DNA of 64,000 nt from Amycolatopsis sp. GM8. Its GTDB lineage: Bacteria > Actinomycetota > Actinomycetes > Mycobacteriales > Pseudonocardiaceae. The notes below the pieces were generated by a model. It saw nothing but the letters and a program-made list of their open reading frames with translations. It did not search any database and was not told where the DNA came from. Shown here piece after piece: positions 45,616-54,562 of the stretch. How positions within the stretch are numbered: the stretch's first letter is position 1; every line of letters begins with the position of its first letter. A program made the translations under genes and the position numbers. Location: the NCBI RefSeq assembly GCF_021653975.1, contig NZ_JAJKFK010000002.1:248001-312000 (forward strand), read 5' to 3'.

Positions 45616-46488
45616 ATGGCGACAGTCGCGGAGTGGATCGAGGGGGCCCGCCCCAGGACGCTGCCGAACGCGGTGGCCCCGGTCGTGGCGGGTGTAGGCG
45701 CGACGCTACAGCTGGGCGTGTTCTCGTGGTGGCAGTCGCTGCTGGCGCTGCTCGTGGCGCTGTCGCTGATCATCGGGGTGAACTTCGCCAACGACTACTC
45801 GGATGGTGTCCGCGGCACGGACGAGAACCGGGTCGGCCCCCTGCGCCTGGTCGGCTCCGGCGTCGCCGCACCCCGGTTGGTCCTGACCGCCGCGCTGGGT
45901 TGTCTTGGTTTGGCCGGGCTTGTGGGTCTGGCGCTGGTGATCGCCACCGGCCGGTGGTGGCTGCTGGTCCTGGGCGCGGTGTGCATCCTCGGCGCGTGGT
46001 TCTACACGGGCGGCAAGAAGCCGTACGGCTACGCGGGCCTGGGCGAGATCGCGGTCTTCGTGTTCTTCGGCCTGGCAGCCGTCCTCGGCACGGTTTACGT
46101 TCAGGTCGGTGAGATTTCGTGGGTCGCCCTCGCCGTCGCCGTCGCCGTCGGTTGCTTCTCCACGGCTGTGCTGACCGCGAACAACCTGCGCGACATCCCC
46201 ACCGACCGCGAGCACGGCAAGAACACCCTCGCGGTCCGCCTGGGCGACACCGGCACCCGTCGGCTGTACCTCGCGCTGGTCGCGATCCCTTACGTCATCA
46301 CGATCCTGATCGGGATCTTCCACCCGCTGGCTTTGATCGCCCTCGTCACCGCGATCATGTTCCGCACCCCAGTGAAAGCCATCACCACCGGCGGCACGGG
46401 TCCGGGCCTGATCCCGGTGCTCCGAGACACCGGCCTGGCGATGCTGGCCTGGTCCGTCCTCAGTGGAATCGCGCTGGCACTGTCCTAA
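45616..46488 (+). CDS. menA: 1,4-dihydroxy-2-naphthoate polyprenyltransferase
   Basis: MenA attaches the polyprenyl chain to dihydroxynaphthoate, giving demethylmenaquinone. The 290-residue UbiA-family membrane enzyme starts at ATG 45616 (MATVAEWIEGARPRTLPNA), matching the conserved family start; ATG 45607 would add three residues. GVNFANDYSDGVRGTDENR is the first Asp-rich prenyl-diphosphate motif and NNLRDIPTDREHGKNTLAVR the second. Eight or nine hydrophobic helices are visible. Its prenyl donor is probably made by the synthase at 10.9 kb. Confidence 0.93.
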   Translation: MATVAEWIEGARPRTLPNAVAPVVAGVGATLQLGVFSWWQSLLALLVALSLIIGVNFANDYSDGVRGTDENRVGPLRLVGSGVAAPRLVLTAALGCLGLAGLVGLALVIATGRWWLLVLGAVCILGAWFYTGGKKPYGYAGLGEIAVFVFFGLAAVLGTVYVQVGEISWVALAVAVAVGCFSTAVLTANNLRDIPTDREHGKNTLAVRLGDTGTRRLYLALVAIPYVITILIGIFHPLALIALVTAIMFRTPVKAITTGGTGPGLIPVLRDTGLAMLAWSVLSGIALALS

Positions 46489-46520
46489 TCGGACCACCCC
46501 TGGACGCCCGCGACATAACG

Positions 46521-47387
46521 CTACGACGCGACCTCCTGCCAGGCGCCGTCGTCGGACGCCGGCCTGAAGCCACCGGCCTCAACGCTCCCCACCGGCAGCT
46601 CACTCTCTCGCGCTGTTCTCACCAAGCCCGACACGTAGGGGTCGAGTTCAGTAGCTGGATCGACCAACTGCTCAAAGGATCCGTGGAACAGTACTCTTCC
46701 GGCACGCAGGAACAGCACGTCCTCGGCGAGCGTCCGGGCGACCGCCAGATCATGGGTGACAACTATCCCGGCGAAGCGTTCTTGTTCTTGCACACTGAGG
46801 AGCAGATTCAGGATTTGCGCCTGGACTGAAACATCGAGCGCGGACGTTGGTTCGTCACAAAGAAGAACGCTCGGCGACGGTGCCAATGCCCGTGCGATGA
46901 CGATCCGCTGGAGCTGGCCGCCGGAAAATTCATTGGGCCTGCGGCCAGCGCGGCGCGGATCGATACCGACGAGCGACAGCAGGGTGGTCACGCGTTTCCG
47001 CCGCTCCGCTCGCGACCATTTCCGTAGCGGTTCACCGACACTCGATCCTATGCCCCGCATAGGATCGAGTGCGTCCCTCGGGTTCTGGAAGACCATCTGC
47101 ACATGACCTGTCCGACCATGCCGGAGCTGCAGTTCCCGCCCGTTGACAAGCACTTGCCCTGACGACGGCCGTTCGAGTCCGGCGACACATCGAATCAACG
47201 TGGTCTTTCCCGCGCCGCTTTCGCCCACGATGGCCAATGTCCGTCCCCTGCCGACTGCGAACGACACGTCGCTGAGCGCCGTGTGATCTCCTCCACGGCC
47301 CAGGAACCGCTTGGTCAAACCTTTGATCTCAATCGCCCACGGCGTTTCGGATGTCTCTGCGCGACGTTCAAGAGCACGTTTCTTCAT
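46521..47387 (-). CDS. ABC transporter ATP-binding protein (OppF/DppF type)
   Basis: The 288-residue ATPase starts at ATG 47387 behind GGAGGTG. IVGESGAGKTTLIRCVAG is Walker A, VQMVFQNPRDALDP the Q-loop region of the Opp family, EFSGGQLQRIVIARAL the ABC signature, and VLLCDEPTSALDVSVQAQ Walker B; THDLAVA holds the switch His. It lacks the longer C-terminal oligopeptide motif of full-length OppF, being somewhat short. It is the fourth minus-strand gene of the importer, 2 nt after the other ATPase, and belongs to a lower-GC island. Confidence 0.88.
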   Translation of the reverse strand: MKKRALERRAETSETPWAIEIKGLTKRFLGRGGDHTALSDVSFAVGRGRTLAIVGESGAGKTTLIRCVAGLERPSSGQVLVNGRELQLRHGRTGHVQMVFQNPRDALDPMRGIGSSVGEPLRKWSRAERRKRVTTLLSLVGIDPRRAGRRPNEFSGGQLQRIVIARALAPSPSVLLCDEPTSALDVSVQAQILNLLLSVQEQERFAGIVVTHDLAVARTLAEDVLFLRAGRVLFHGSFEQLVDPATELDPYVSGLVRTARESELPVGSVEAGGFRPASDDGAWQEVAS

Positions 47388-47389
47388 CG

Positions 47390-48361
47390 TCAGTGCACCT
47401 CCTGCCGGATGCGGTGACAAGCAGCTCCATGGTCAGGGCCACTACACTCCTCGAACACCGGAAGTCGACCGCTGCATATATCCAGAACTTCCGGACATCG
47501 TGGATGAAAATGGCATCCGGTCGGCCACTCTCCCGGCAACGGCGGCTCACCGCCTATCGTCGGCAGAACAGACCGTGAACTCCTGTCAAAACGCACCGTA
47601 CACGCGGTCAGCGAACGCGTATAGGGATGCGCCGAATGGGATAGGACCGCCTCCGTAGGCCCAGCCTCGACAACACGCCCGGCGTACATGACCACAATTT
47701 CGTCACAGAACCTGCTCACGAGGCCGAGGTCGTGTGAAATCAGCACAACAGACGTACCTGAATCTAGTACCAGCGATCGCAACAATCGAAGCGCTTCAAT
47801 TCTCAGGTTCGCATCGAGCGCAGACGTCGGCTCGTCAACAACCAACAGCTGTGGTCTAGGCATCAAAGTCAGGGCCAAAGCCACCCGCTGACTCATACCG
47901 CCAGACAGTTGGTGTGGATACTTCGCGAAGATGGAGTCCGCGTCGGGTAGTCCCAACTGGTCCAGCAATGAACCGGCGCGAGCCAAGGCAACGCGTTTCG
48001 ACATAATTCGATTTCGTACCACCGACTCAATCATTTGACTCCCAATCTTCTGCAAGGGATCAAATGAGCCGGCCGGATTCTGCAACATAAGGCCCGAGTA
48101 GCCTCCGAGATGTTGCGTAAGGGCCTTGGAATCGGCAGCGTCGGCCCAATCGCCACCCCCAAGTCGTATCTGACCCCGTGCCCGCAGGCCGCGCGGAAGC
48201 ATACCCAGCGCCGCACGAGCCGTCACTGTTTTCCCGGCGCCCGTTTCACCAAGAATCCCGACCACACGTCCGGTCTCGACTGAGAACGACACTGATTCGA
48301 CAATCGACAAATTGCGGGCCGTAGTAATGGAGAGGTCCTGAACGCACAGAGCCTTCGTCAT
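47390..48361 (-). CDS. ABC transporter ATP-binding protein (OppD/DppD type)
   Basis: The 323-residue ATPase has ILGETGAGKTVTARAALGML (Walker A), LMLQNPAGSFDPLQKIG (Q-loop), QLSGGMSQRVALALTL (signature) and LLVVDEPTSALDANLRIEA (Walker B), followed by LISHDLGLVSRFCDEIVVMYAGRVVE. The C-terminal oligopeptide-family segment HPYTRSLTACTV ... GCHFHPRCPEVLDIC with spaced Cys is present, as in OppD/DppD, where it can bind an iron-sulfur cluster. Overlaps the permease gene by 4 nt. It pairs with the next ATPase to power uptake. Confidence 0.9.
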   Translation of the reverse strand: MTKALCVQDLSITTARNLSIVESVSFSVETGRVVGILGETGAGKTVTARAALGMLPRGLRARGQIRLGGGDWADAADSKALTQHLGGYSGLMLQNPAGSFDPLQKIGSQMIESVVRNRIMSKRVALARAGSLLDQLGLPDADSIFAKYPHQLSGGMSQRVALALTLMPRPQLLVVDEPTSALDANLRIEALRLLRSLVLDSGTSVVLISHDLGLVSRFCDEIVVMYAGRVVEAGPTEAVLSHSAHPYTRSLTACTVRFDRSSRSVLPTIGGEPPLPGEWPTGCHFHPRCPEVLDICSGRLPVFEECSGPDHGAACHRIRQEVH

Positions 48362-49242
48362 TTTTCACCAACACTGTCCATACGGAAACTGTCCCGCAAT
48401 CCGTCGCCGATAAGATTTGTCGCAAGTATCAGCACCACAACGAACACGCCCGGACTAGTCGCGATCCACCATGCGCTACCCAGCTGGTCACGCCCCTGGG
48501 CAATCATATAGCCCAAGCTCGCCACAGGTGGCTCCAGACCCAAACCCAGAAACGACAATCCCGCCTCTACAAGCATCACAAAACCTACCTGGAGCGACGC
48601 GAAGACAACAATGGGCGTGGCACTCGCCGGCAGTAGGTGTCTGAAAACAATGCCAAGACGGGTGGACCCGGCAAGACGAGCTGCGGCGATGTAACCACGT
48701 TCACGCTCAGACAAGACCGTCGCCCGAACCAGGCGCGCATATGGCACCCATCCGACCGACGCGAGCAGCAAGACCATACTGACAATATTCCGGTCTATCA
48801 CCATCGATGCCGCGAGGAAAATAAGCAATGGCGGCACAGCGAGCTGCAGGTCGACCAGACGCATCAGTACGGAATCCACCCAACCGCCAAGATACCCGGC
48901 GGTGGCGCCGATCAGTGCGCCTGCCAACGCGCAAAGCAGCGCTACGGCGACCCCGATCGCGAGCGAGGTCAGAACACCTCGCGCACACCAGGACAGGATG
49001 TCGCGACCCAACGTGTCCGTACCGAGCGGATGCCCCGGAGAGAATGGGGACAGATCTGCCTGAGACAGGTCTTGTGCATTTGGGTCGACGCCGAAAGCCC
49101 ACATCCAAATGGCAAGAGCGATGAGCAGGCAGATGAGAGTTGCGCCAACCTGAGCAGCGCCGAAGCTGACGCGGCGCTTCGAGCGCACGACAACAGGCGG
49201 TTCATCGAGAGACGGTTCGTCCAGAAGCGAGACTTCGGTCAT
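48358..49242 (-). CDS. ABC transporter permease (DppC/OppC type)
   Basis: The 294-residue membrane protein starts at ATG 49242 (MTEVSLLDEPSLDEP), overlapping the upstream permease by 4 nt; an 18-codon upstream extension is less likely. The first helix is ATLICLLIALAIWMWAF, followed by HPLGTDTLGRDILSWCARGVL, the DppC hallmark. The EAA loop is in REGYIAAARLAGSTRLGIVFRHLLP-like sequence (ERGYIAAARLAG). Five or six helices in total. Forms a heterodimer with DppB-like permease. Confidence 0.9.
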   Translation of the reverse strand: MTEVSLLDEPSLDEPPVVVRSKRRVSFGAAQVGATLICLLIALAIWMWAFGVDPNAQDLSQADLSPFSPGHPLGTDTLGRDILSWCARGVLTSLAIGVAVALLCALAGALIGATAGYLGGWVDSVLMRLVDLQLAVPPLLIFLAASMVIDRNIVSMVLLLASVGWVPYARLVRATVLSERERGYIAAARLAGSTRLGIVFRHLLPASATPIVVFASLQVGFVMLVEAGLSFLGLGLEPPVASLGYMIAQGRDQLGSAWWIATSPGVFVVVLILATNLIGDGLRDSFRMDSVGEK

Positions 49243-50165
49243 CGTGCACCTACTCGGATACGCGGATCGGCAATCAGTACCACAACGTCGGCGCACAGAT
49301 TCAAGATCACATAGAAAGTTGCCACGACAATAATTATCGATTGCACGACTGCGAAGTCGCGGGCTTGCACCGACGATACCGCAAGATTTCCTATTCCCGG
49401 CCAGGAGAATATCGTTTCCACAACCATGCTGCCACCGATCAAATAACCCAGTTGCAAGGCGGTGAAAGTAACACTGGGTCCGAGAAAGTTTCTCAAGACA
49501 TGGGAGTAGACTATTATGGCCTCGCTTACGCCACGGGCCCGCATCGACTCCACGAACTCCTGCCCGAGGACATCCAACAGATGTCCACGAAAAACGCGGA
49601 AAAGCGTGGGCACTGCGGGTATCGCTATGGATATCACAGGCAAAACCAGCGACGACGCATCATAGAACCCGAAGCTGGGGAACAGCGGAAAACGAACCGA
49701 GAGCAGGAGGATGACCATCAGAGCGAGCCAGAACTCCGGCATCCCCTGCAGGATTCCAATCGTCCGTCGAATAAAATTATCCGCTCGACTGGCCCGGTGT
49801 CGCACGGAGAAAATCGCCATCGGCAGCGCGAGTGCCACCGCGACAGCCAACGCGAGAAGCACCAGGATCAAGGTATTTGGCAAAGCATTGAGAACCTGAC
49901 CAAGAGCACCCTGGTTCGTTCGGTACGAAACTCCGAAGTCACCATGGAACAGCCCGCCAACATAGCCTATGAAGCGTTCCGCAACAGGTTTGCCATAGCC
50001 GAATTGCGCATTCAGCGCCTGGCGCTGATCCGGCGTCATAGAAGGCCCGCCAATCACATCGGCCGGGCTACCGATCAAATTCGTCAAAACGAAGCTGATT
50101 ACGACCGCACCGAAGACGACCACTACGCCTTGCCAGGTTCGAGCCAGGACATATCGTCCTATCAT
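49239..50165 (-). CDS. ABC transporter permease (DppB/OppB type)
   Basis: The 308-residue permease starts at ATG 50165 (MIGRYVLARTWQGVVVVFGAV). FGYGKPVAERFIGYVGGLFHGDFGVSY is the periplasmic loop typical of DppB, and SMRARGVSEAIIVYSHVLRN the EAA coupling loop for the ATPases. Six helices are visible. It is the first gene of the minus-strand importer operon and is divergent from the binding-protein gene. Third-position A and T are more frequent than in the surrounding men genes. Confidence 0.9.
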   Translation of the reverse strand: MIGRYVLARTWQGVVVVFGAVVISFVLTNLIGSPADVIGGPSMTPDQRQALNAQFGYGKPVAERFIGYVGGLFHGDFGVSYRTNQGALGQVLNALPNTLILVLLALAVAVALALPMAIFSVRHRASRADNFIRRTIGILQGMPEFWLALMVILLLSVRFPLFPSFGFYDASSLVLPVISIAIPAVPTLFRVFRGHLLDVLGQEFVESMRARGVSEAIIVYSHVLRNFLGPSVTFTALQLGYLIGGSMVVETIFSWPGIGNLAVSSVQARDFAVVQSIIIVVATFYVILNLCADVVVLIADPRIRVGAR

Positions 50166-50861
50166 GTGGCGCCGCCCTCAATCTGATCGTTGTCACATGG
50201 AGCCTGCGTTCAGGGCATCTACATCGACTTGACATCCGGCTTCGAGGGGAACCCCGCGCTTGCCGGCCGGTCGGCCGCAACTTCGGCGCGCCAGCACGAC
50301 GGCCGTCTTCGGACTGGTCGTCAAGTGTCCATCGCCTGTCACCAGGTCGTCACCAGGCCGTATGATAAAATTTTATAGGATGATACGTCAGTTTCAAAAC
50401 CGGAGGCAAGCGGCGGCCTCCCAGGAGCTCCTGCCGACGCACGTCGAGTCACCTACAGCGCTCGGCCTGCGTCCGTGGGCCGCACAAGAACCTCGCGTGG
50501 CGGAACCAACGGACGGACCGTTGGCGATCTGTGACCGAATGTCGACAACCCTTTGACCACGAGGGGTTCGAGTAAACTTTGCATAACTATCCGAGCTATT
50601 TGAGACTCAACATGCTAGGACTTGCGACCAACAGTCAAGTTGTCATAAAGACGCAATATCGGCTCAGACTCAACGAAGCAGCTCACAGTCATGCTGCCCG
50701 TCTCAATGTCAGCCGCCACGAAAGGTCATGAAGTCAATTTTTTGATTTTTGAATATTTTTCGATTTCGTCACTCATTTCGTTCAGCCCGAAATAGTTGGC
50801 TGCAACGATTGATCACGCCGTCCTTAGGTGAGCTTTGTCGAGCAAACGAGGAGAAGGTGCG
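50166..50861. other. AT-rich divergent intergenic region of the ABC importer
   Basis: This is the longest stretch without a gene. It separates the permease operon from the binding-protein gene. No open frame in it has a credible start, family or codon bias. The half nearest the binding protein (about 50577-50834) is strikingly AT-rich for this genome and holds T tracts at 50738-50743, 50746-50750 and 50756-50760. It must carry two divergent promoters; a 12-bp palindrome at 50365-50376 is the clearest site. Confidence 0.7.
50365..50376. promoter_or_regulatory. perfect palindrome, candidate operator
   Basis: ATAAAATTTTAT is a perfect 12-bp palindrome in GC-rich DNA, about 190 bp upstream of the permease start and close to other AT-rich hexamers (TATGAT, GATGAT) that could be -10 boxes. 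A GntR- or TetR-like regulator site is possible; none is encoded nearby. Confidence 0.4.
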
Positions 50862-52478
50862 GTGACACTGTCAAGAGCTGGAGGACGCATAGTGCTCAGT
50901 AGTTCTTCATTTGACCGAAGGTCCTTCATCCGCGCCGCGGCCGCAGCGGGGCTGGTTGTTGGCGTGCCCACGCTCGCAAGCTGCGCAGGCGACACAGGCA
51001 GCGCCTACTTGGCCGACGCGAAACCGCCGGTGAAACCAACAGGTGTCCTGCGAGTAGCGAACAACGCCGAGCCACAGGGACTGGATCCAGTCATTTCGTC
51101 GGGCGTCGCGGACGCAGGCATCTTCTACAACAACGTGTACGAAACCCTACTCATGTTCAAGCCCGGCGTTGCCGACGTCGAGCCGTTGCTCGCCGAGAGC
51201 TACCAAATGTCGCCCGACGCCCGCGAATGGACTTTCCGACTCAAGTCGGGCATAAAGTTTCACGACGGCGAACCGTTTACTTCGTCGGCGATGAAGAAAT
51301 CATACGAACATTACGTTGCCAGCGCATCGTATTCGGCGTTGCCGTTCGGCAAGGCCCAGTTCGACGATTCCGATCCGTTGACTTTTCGTATAACGAGCGC
51401 CCAGCCGATTCCGGATATGGCTCGTTTCGCCGCGAACGTCGCGGCGATTTCTCCAAAGTTGCTCCAAGCCGGGTCGGACGCTGTCAAAAAAAATCCGGTA
51501 GGCACCGGACCTTTCCGCTTCGTCAGTTACGTCCCTGCCCAAAAAGTCATTCTTGAGGCGAACCCCGACTACCGCGGACCTGGTCCATACCTGGAACGGA
51601 TCGAGTTCCCGATCATTCCCGACGCCGACGCGCGGACGGCTGCGCTTCGGTCGAAGAGCGTCGACCTGGTCATGGCGGCATCGGCCTCGAGTTCTCAGCC
51701 GCTGCGCAACGACCGCAGTCTCGTCGTCTCGGAGAACCAGATCTGGAAATCCAGCAAGTTACTGATGTTCAACGACGCCGCACCTTTGGACAACCCCAAG
51801 GTGAGACAGGCTCTTGCTTTCTCCATCGACCGTCAAGCAATAGTGAAAACGATTCTCGGTGGCGCCGCCTCGGTCGACGACGGCTGGACGGTACCCGGAA
51901 TTTATGGATTCCAAAACCCCAAGATGGTTTATCCCTACGACCCGAATCGCGCGAAATCGTTGTTGGCGGAAAGCGGACTGCCCACCCCGGTATCGTTCAC
52001 ACTTGCCTGGTTCCCTGAAATATTGGGCCCGGAGTACGGGCGGGCGGCGCAGGCCATCGCGGCAATGGCGGAAAAGGTTGGTATCAACATTACGGTGAAG
52101 ACCGTGCCGACCGGTGATCTCAGCCGTGTCATTGCAACGCCCGCAGGCGCGCCGAGGCCGTGGCAGGCTTACCTCAGCTACCTCGGTTTCAACTTCGGCA
52201 CCGCCGCACATCTGCTGGCCACAAAGACGCTTGAAAAAGCGTGGCGTTACCTGGATCCGACGTTCCTGCAGTTGGAGACGCAAGTTCTCGGCACTCCGGA
52301 CGGGCCCGAGCGTCTCGCGCAATTCGCTCAGATTGAAGAGAACATAGCGCAGAATGTTCCACTGATCAGCCTGTGGACGCACAAACAAATCGACGCGACG
52401 AGCGCGCGCGTTCACGGCTATCAGACTTCCAATACGGGAGAACGCCCCCGGTACGGTGAAGTCTTCTTAGCTGACTAG
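50862..52478 (+). CDS. ABC transporter substrate-binding lipoprotein, family 5
   Basis: The 538-residue protein starts at GTG 50862, nine nt after GAGGAG. FDRRSFIRAAAAAGLVVGV is a twin-arginine signal, ending in LASC (Cys 41), so it is a Tat-exported lipoprotein. The mature protein is an SBP_bac_5 peptide/nickel-type binder: AEPQGLDPVISSGVADAG, ESYQMSPDAREWTFRLKSGIKFHDG with the family signature, NPVGTGPFRFVSYV and NPKVRQALAFSIDRQAIV. Two rare TTA codons (51759-51761 and 52467-52469) lie in frame. It is divergent from the permeases and completes the importer. The ligand is unknown. Confidence 0.9.
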   Translation: MTLSRAGGRIVLSSSSFDRRSFIRAAAAAGLVVGVPTLASCAGDTGSAYLADAKPPVKPTGVLRVANNAEPQGLDPVISSGVADAGIFYNNVYETLLMFKPGVADVEPLLAESYQMSPDAREWTFRLKSGIKFHDGEPFTSSAMKKSYEHYVASASYSALPFGKAQFDDSDPLTFRITSAQPIPDMARFAANVAAISPKLLQAGSDAVKKNPVGTGPFRFVSYVPAQKVILEANPDYRGPGPYLERIEFPIIPDADARTAALRSKSVDLVMAASASSSQPLRNDRSLVVSENQIWKSSKLLMFNDAAPLDNPKVRQALAFSIDRQAIVKTILGGAASVDDGWTVPGIYGFQNPKMVYPYDPNRAKSLLAESGLPTPVSFTLAWFPEILGPEYGRAAQAIAAMAEKVGINITVKTVPTGDLSRVIATPAGAPRPWQAYLSYLGFNFGTAAHLLATKTLEKAWRYLDPTFLQLETQVLGTPDGPERLAQFAQIEENIAQNVPLISLWTHKQIDATSARVHGYQTSNTGERPRYGEVFLAD

Positions 52479-52492
52479 GAACCCGGAAGACG

Positions 52493-52539
52493 GTCGAAGC
52501 ATAGGCTGTCGTGTCTCAGCACTTCAGCCTATGCTCGAC
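52493..52539. terminator. hairpin between the binding-protein gene and the Cds1-like gene
   Basis: AGCATAGGCTG (52498-52508) pairs perfectly with CAGCCTATGCT (52525-52535); beyond one bulged A the outer GTCG and CGAC also pair. The 15-bp stem sits 15 nt after the stop of the binding-protein gene and before a convergent gene. No strong U tract follows, so it may be factor-assisted or act mainly as an mRNA 3' end. Confidence 0.7.
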
Positions 52540-52592
52540 ATCGCCTGGCTTTGCACCGGAATTCGTGGAACACGCTGTGCCACAAGTCATTC

Positions 52593-53660
52593 TCATAGAG
52601 TCGACCACCGGCCGGTGAGGAGGAACTCTTCCATCACCGCCAGGGGCGGGTCGATGTCCAGGCCCTGCTCCGCCAGCCAGGTGTCGTTGTAGTAGGTGTG
52701 CGCGTAGCGTTCCCCGCTGTCGCAGAGGAGGGTTACGACCGAGCCCGTCTGGCCGGCGGTCAGCATGCGCGCGATCAGCTGGAAAGCGCCATACAAACTC
52801 GTCCCCGTCGAGCCGCCTGCCCAGTGGCCTGTGCGCTCGCGCAGCAGGCGAATCGCGGCCATTGACGCCGCATCGGGGACCTCGATCATCTCGTCGATCA
52901 CGTTCGGCACGAACGACGGCTCCACCCGCGGCCGGCCGATACCCTCGATCCGCGACGGCATCCCCGTCGTGTAATCCGGGGTGCGCGTCTGCCACGCACC
53001 ATAGAACGACGAGTTCTCCGGGTCGACCACACAGATTTTGGTGGTGTGCCGCCGATAGCGCACATACCGCCCGAACGTCGCGCTCGTCCCACCCGTGCCC
53101 GCACCGACCACGATCCACGCCGGCACCGGATGCCGCTCCAGGCGCATCTGCGCGAACACCGACTCGGCGATGTTGTTGTTACCCCGCCAGTCCGTCGCCC
53201 GCTCGGCATACGTGAACTGGTCCAGGTAATGCCCGCCACACTCGGCGGCCAGGCGCTCCGCCTCGCCGTACACCGCCGACGGGATGTCGACGAAGTGACA
53301 CCGGCCGCCGTAGAACTCGATCAGCTGGACCTTCTCCTGGCTCGTCTTGCGCGGCATCACCGCGACGAAGTCCAGCCCCAGCATCCGCGCGAAGTACGCC
53401 TCCGACACCGCTGTCGACCCGCTGGACGCCTCGATCAGCGTCGTGTCCGGCCCGATCTCGCCGTTGACCAGCGCATAAAGCATCAAGGACCTAGCGAGCC
53501 GATGCTTCAACGAGCCCGTCGGATGCACAGACTCGTCCTTCAGGTAAAGATCGATGCCCCACTCAGCGGGCAACGGAAAAACATGCAGGTGGGTGTCCGC
53601 ACTGCGGTTCGCGTCGGCCTCGATCAGCCGCACGGCCTCTCGCACCCAGGCTCGGCTCAT
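52593..53660 (-). CDS. PLP-dependent cysteine synthase-family enzyme (Cds1-like L-cysteine desulfhydrase)
   Basis: The 355-residue fold-type II PLP enzyme starts at ATG 53660 ([20 protein letters not shown]). [18 protein letters not shown] contains the PLP Lys (residue 52), [19 protein letters not shown] the substrate-carboxylate loop, and [16 protein letters not shown] the phosphate-binding glycine loop. The overall pattern is that of the actinobacterial family named for mycobacterial Cds1, which cleaves L-cysteine to pyruvate, ammonia and H2S. O-acetylserine sulfhydrylase activity is the alternative. Overlaps the DUF4229 gene by 4 nt. Confidence 0.8.
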   Translation of the reverse strand: MSRAWVREAVRLIEADANRSADTHLHVFPLPAEWGIDLYLKDESVHPTGSLKHRLARSLMLYALVNGEIGPDTTLIEASSGSTAVSEAYFARMLGLDFVAVMPRKTSQEKVQLIEFYGGRCHFVDIPSAVYGEAERLAAECGGHYLDQFTYAERATDWRGNNNIAESVFAQMRLERHPVPAWIVVGAGTGGTSATFGRYVRYRRHTTKICVVDPENSSFYGAWQTRTPDYTTGMPSRIEGIGRPRVEPSFVPNVIDEMIEVPDAASMAAIRLLRERTGHWAGGSTGTSLYGAFQLIARMLTAGQTGSVVTLLCDSGERYAHTYYNDTWLAEQGLDIDPPLAVMEEFLLTGRWSTL

Positions 53661-53923
53661 TCCGCCTCGCGAAGCTCGGCCCGCAGCTTCGCCCGCTCCT
53701 GTGCCCGCCGCTCGTTGCGCGCCGCCAGACCAGCGGTGACCCGGGCGTTGAGCCCGCGGAACGCGAGCAGGCCGACCGGCAACCCGACGACGATGCCGAC
53801 CGCGACCGCGACCAGCAGCGGCACCTGGGCCCACACCAGCACGGCGGCCACGACGGCGATCAGACCGAAGCGCGCCAGAATGTAAAGAGCCAGGTCACGG
53901 CCCAAAGTCTGTCGTTCGCTCAC
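53657..53923 (-). CDS. DUF4229-type small membrane protein
   Basis: The 88-residue protein starts at GTG 53923 ([20 protein letters not shown]), with other possible starts at 53929 (GTG) and 53932 (TTG). It has two membrane helices ([15 protein letters not shown] and [20 protein letters not shown]) and a long, strongly charged helical tail ([21 protein letters not shown]). Family members accompany menaquinone and envelope genes in mycobacteria. Function unknown; translationally coupled to the Cds1-like enzyme. Confidence 0.78.
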   Translation of the reverse strand: MSERQTLGRDLALYILARFGLIAVVAAVLVWAQVPLLVAVAVGIVVGLPVGLLAFRGLNARVTAGLAARNERRAQERAKLRAELREAE

Positions 53924-53934
53924 GGCCACCAAGG

Positions 53935-54405
53935 CTACGCGCCGTCCAGCTCACTGTTGTTGGGTCGCCCCTCGAACCGCGTGGACAGCACGACCGTCGT
54001 CCGCGTCCGCGCCACGCCCGCGATGCGCCGCAGCCGCCCCAGCGAGCGCTCCAGGTCGTCCACCGTGGACACCCGCACCTTCACCACGAAGGCCTCGTCC
54101 CCGGCCACCGCGTAACAGCTCTCGACTTCGGGGAGACCGGCCAGTTCGTCCGCGAGCTCGTCGTTCTCCGCGGTGTCCGTGGGCTGGATACCGACCAGCG
54201 CGGTCACACCGAGGCCGACCGTGCTGGGGTTCACGACCGCGTGATAGCCCGTGATCACACCCGCCGCTTCGAGCTTGCCGACGCGTTCGTGGACCGACGA
54301 AGCAGACAGCCCGATCGTCCGGCCGAGCTCCGCATAAGTCGCCCTCCCGTTCTCCCGGAGAGCGGCGATGATCTTGCGGTCCAGTGCATCCACACAGGTC
54401 ACCAT
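53935..54405 (-). CDS. Lrp/AsnC family transcriptional regulator
   Basis: The 156-residue protein contains the AsnC winged helix (LDRKIIAALRENGRATYAE, recognition helix SASSVHERVGKL) and a RAM ligand domain (VTALVGIQPTDTAEND ... RIAGVARTRTTVVLSTRFEG). The ATG at 54405 is chosen; GTG at 54402 or 54393 would shorten it slightly and the last fits a leaderless pattern (TATGGT, 7 nt, GTG). It lies 11 nt upstream of the DUF4229 and Cds1-like genes and may control cysteine degradation, since Lrp-type proteins often regulate cysteine enzymes. Confidence 0.88.
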   Translation of the reverse strand: MVTCVDALDRKIIAALRENGRATYAELGRTIGLSASSVHERVGKLEAAGVITGYHAVVNPSTVGLGVTALVGIQPTDTAENDELADELAGLPEVESCYAVAGDEAFVVKVRVSTVDDLERSLGRLRRIAGVARTRTTVVLSTRFEGRPNNSELDGA

Positions 54406-54562
54406 AGCCCTGTCCACACTGGGCGATTTGTCCCTTACTACCTCTTTACTCTTCGACAACCGTTCGAGTACCTGCCGGGTGAAGTGCAACGATTGCCGCG
54501 TTAGCGAACGAGGATGTCCAGACGTCTTCGGTATAGCAGTGCAGGCGTTAAGGAGGCGGAAA

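Noticed and set aside
50190..50556. Small open frames in the ABC importer spacer
   Set aside because: No ribosome-binding sites, families or codon bias; the sequence looks non-coding.
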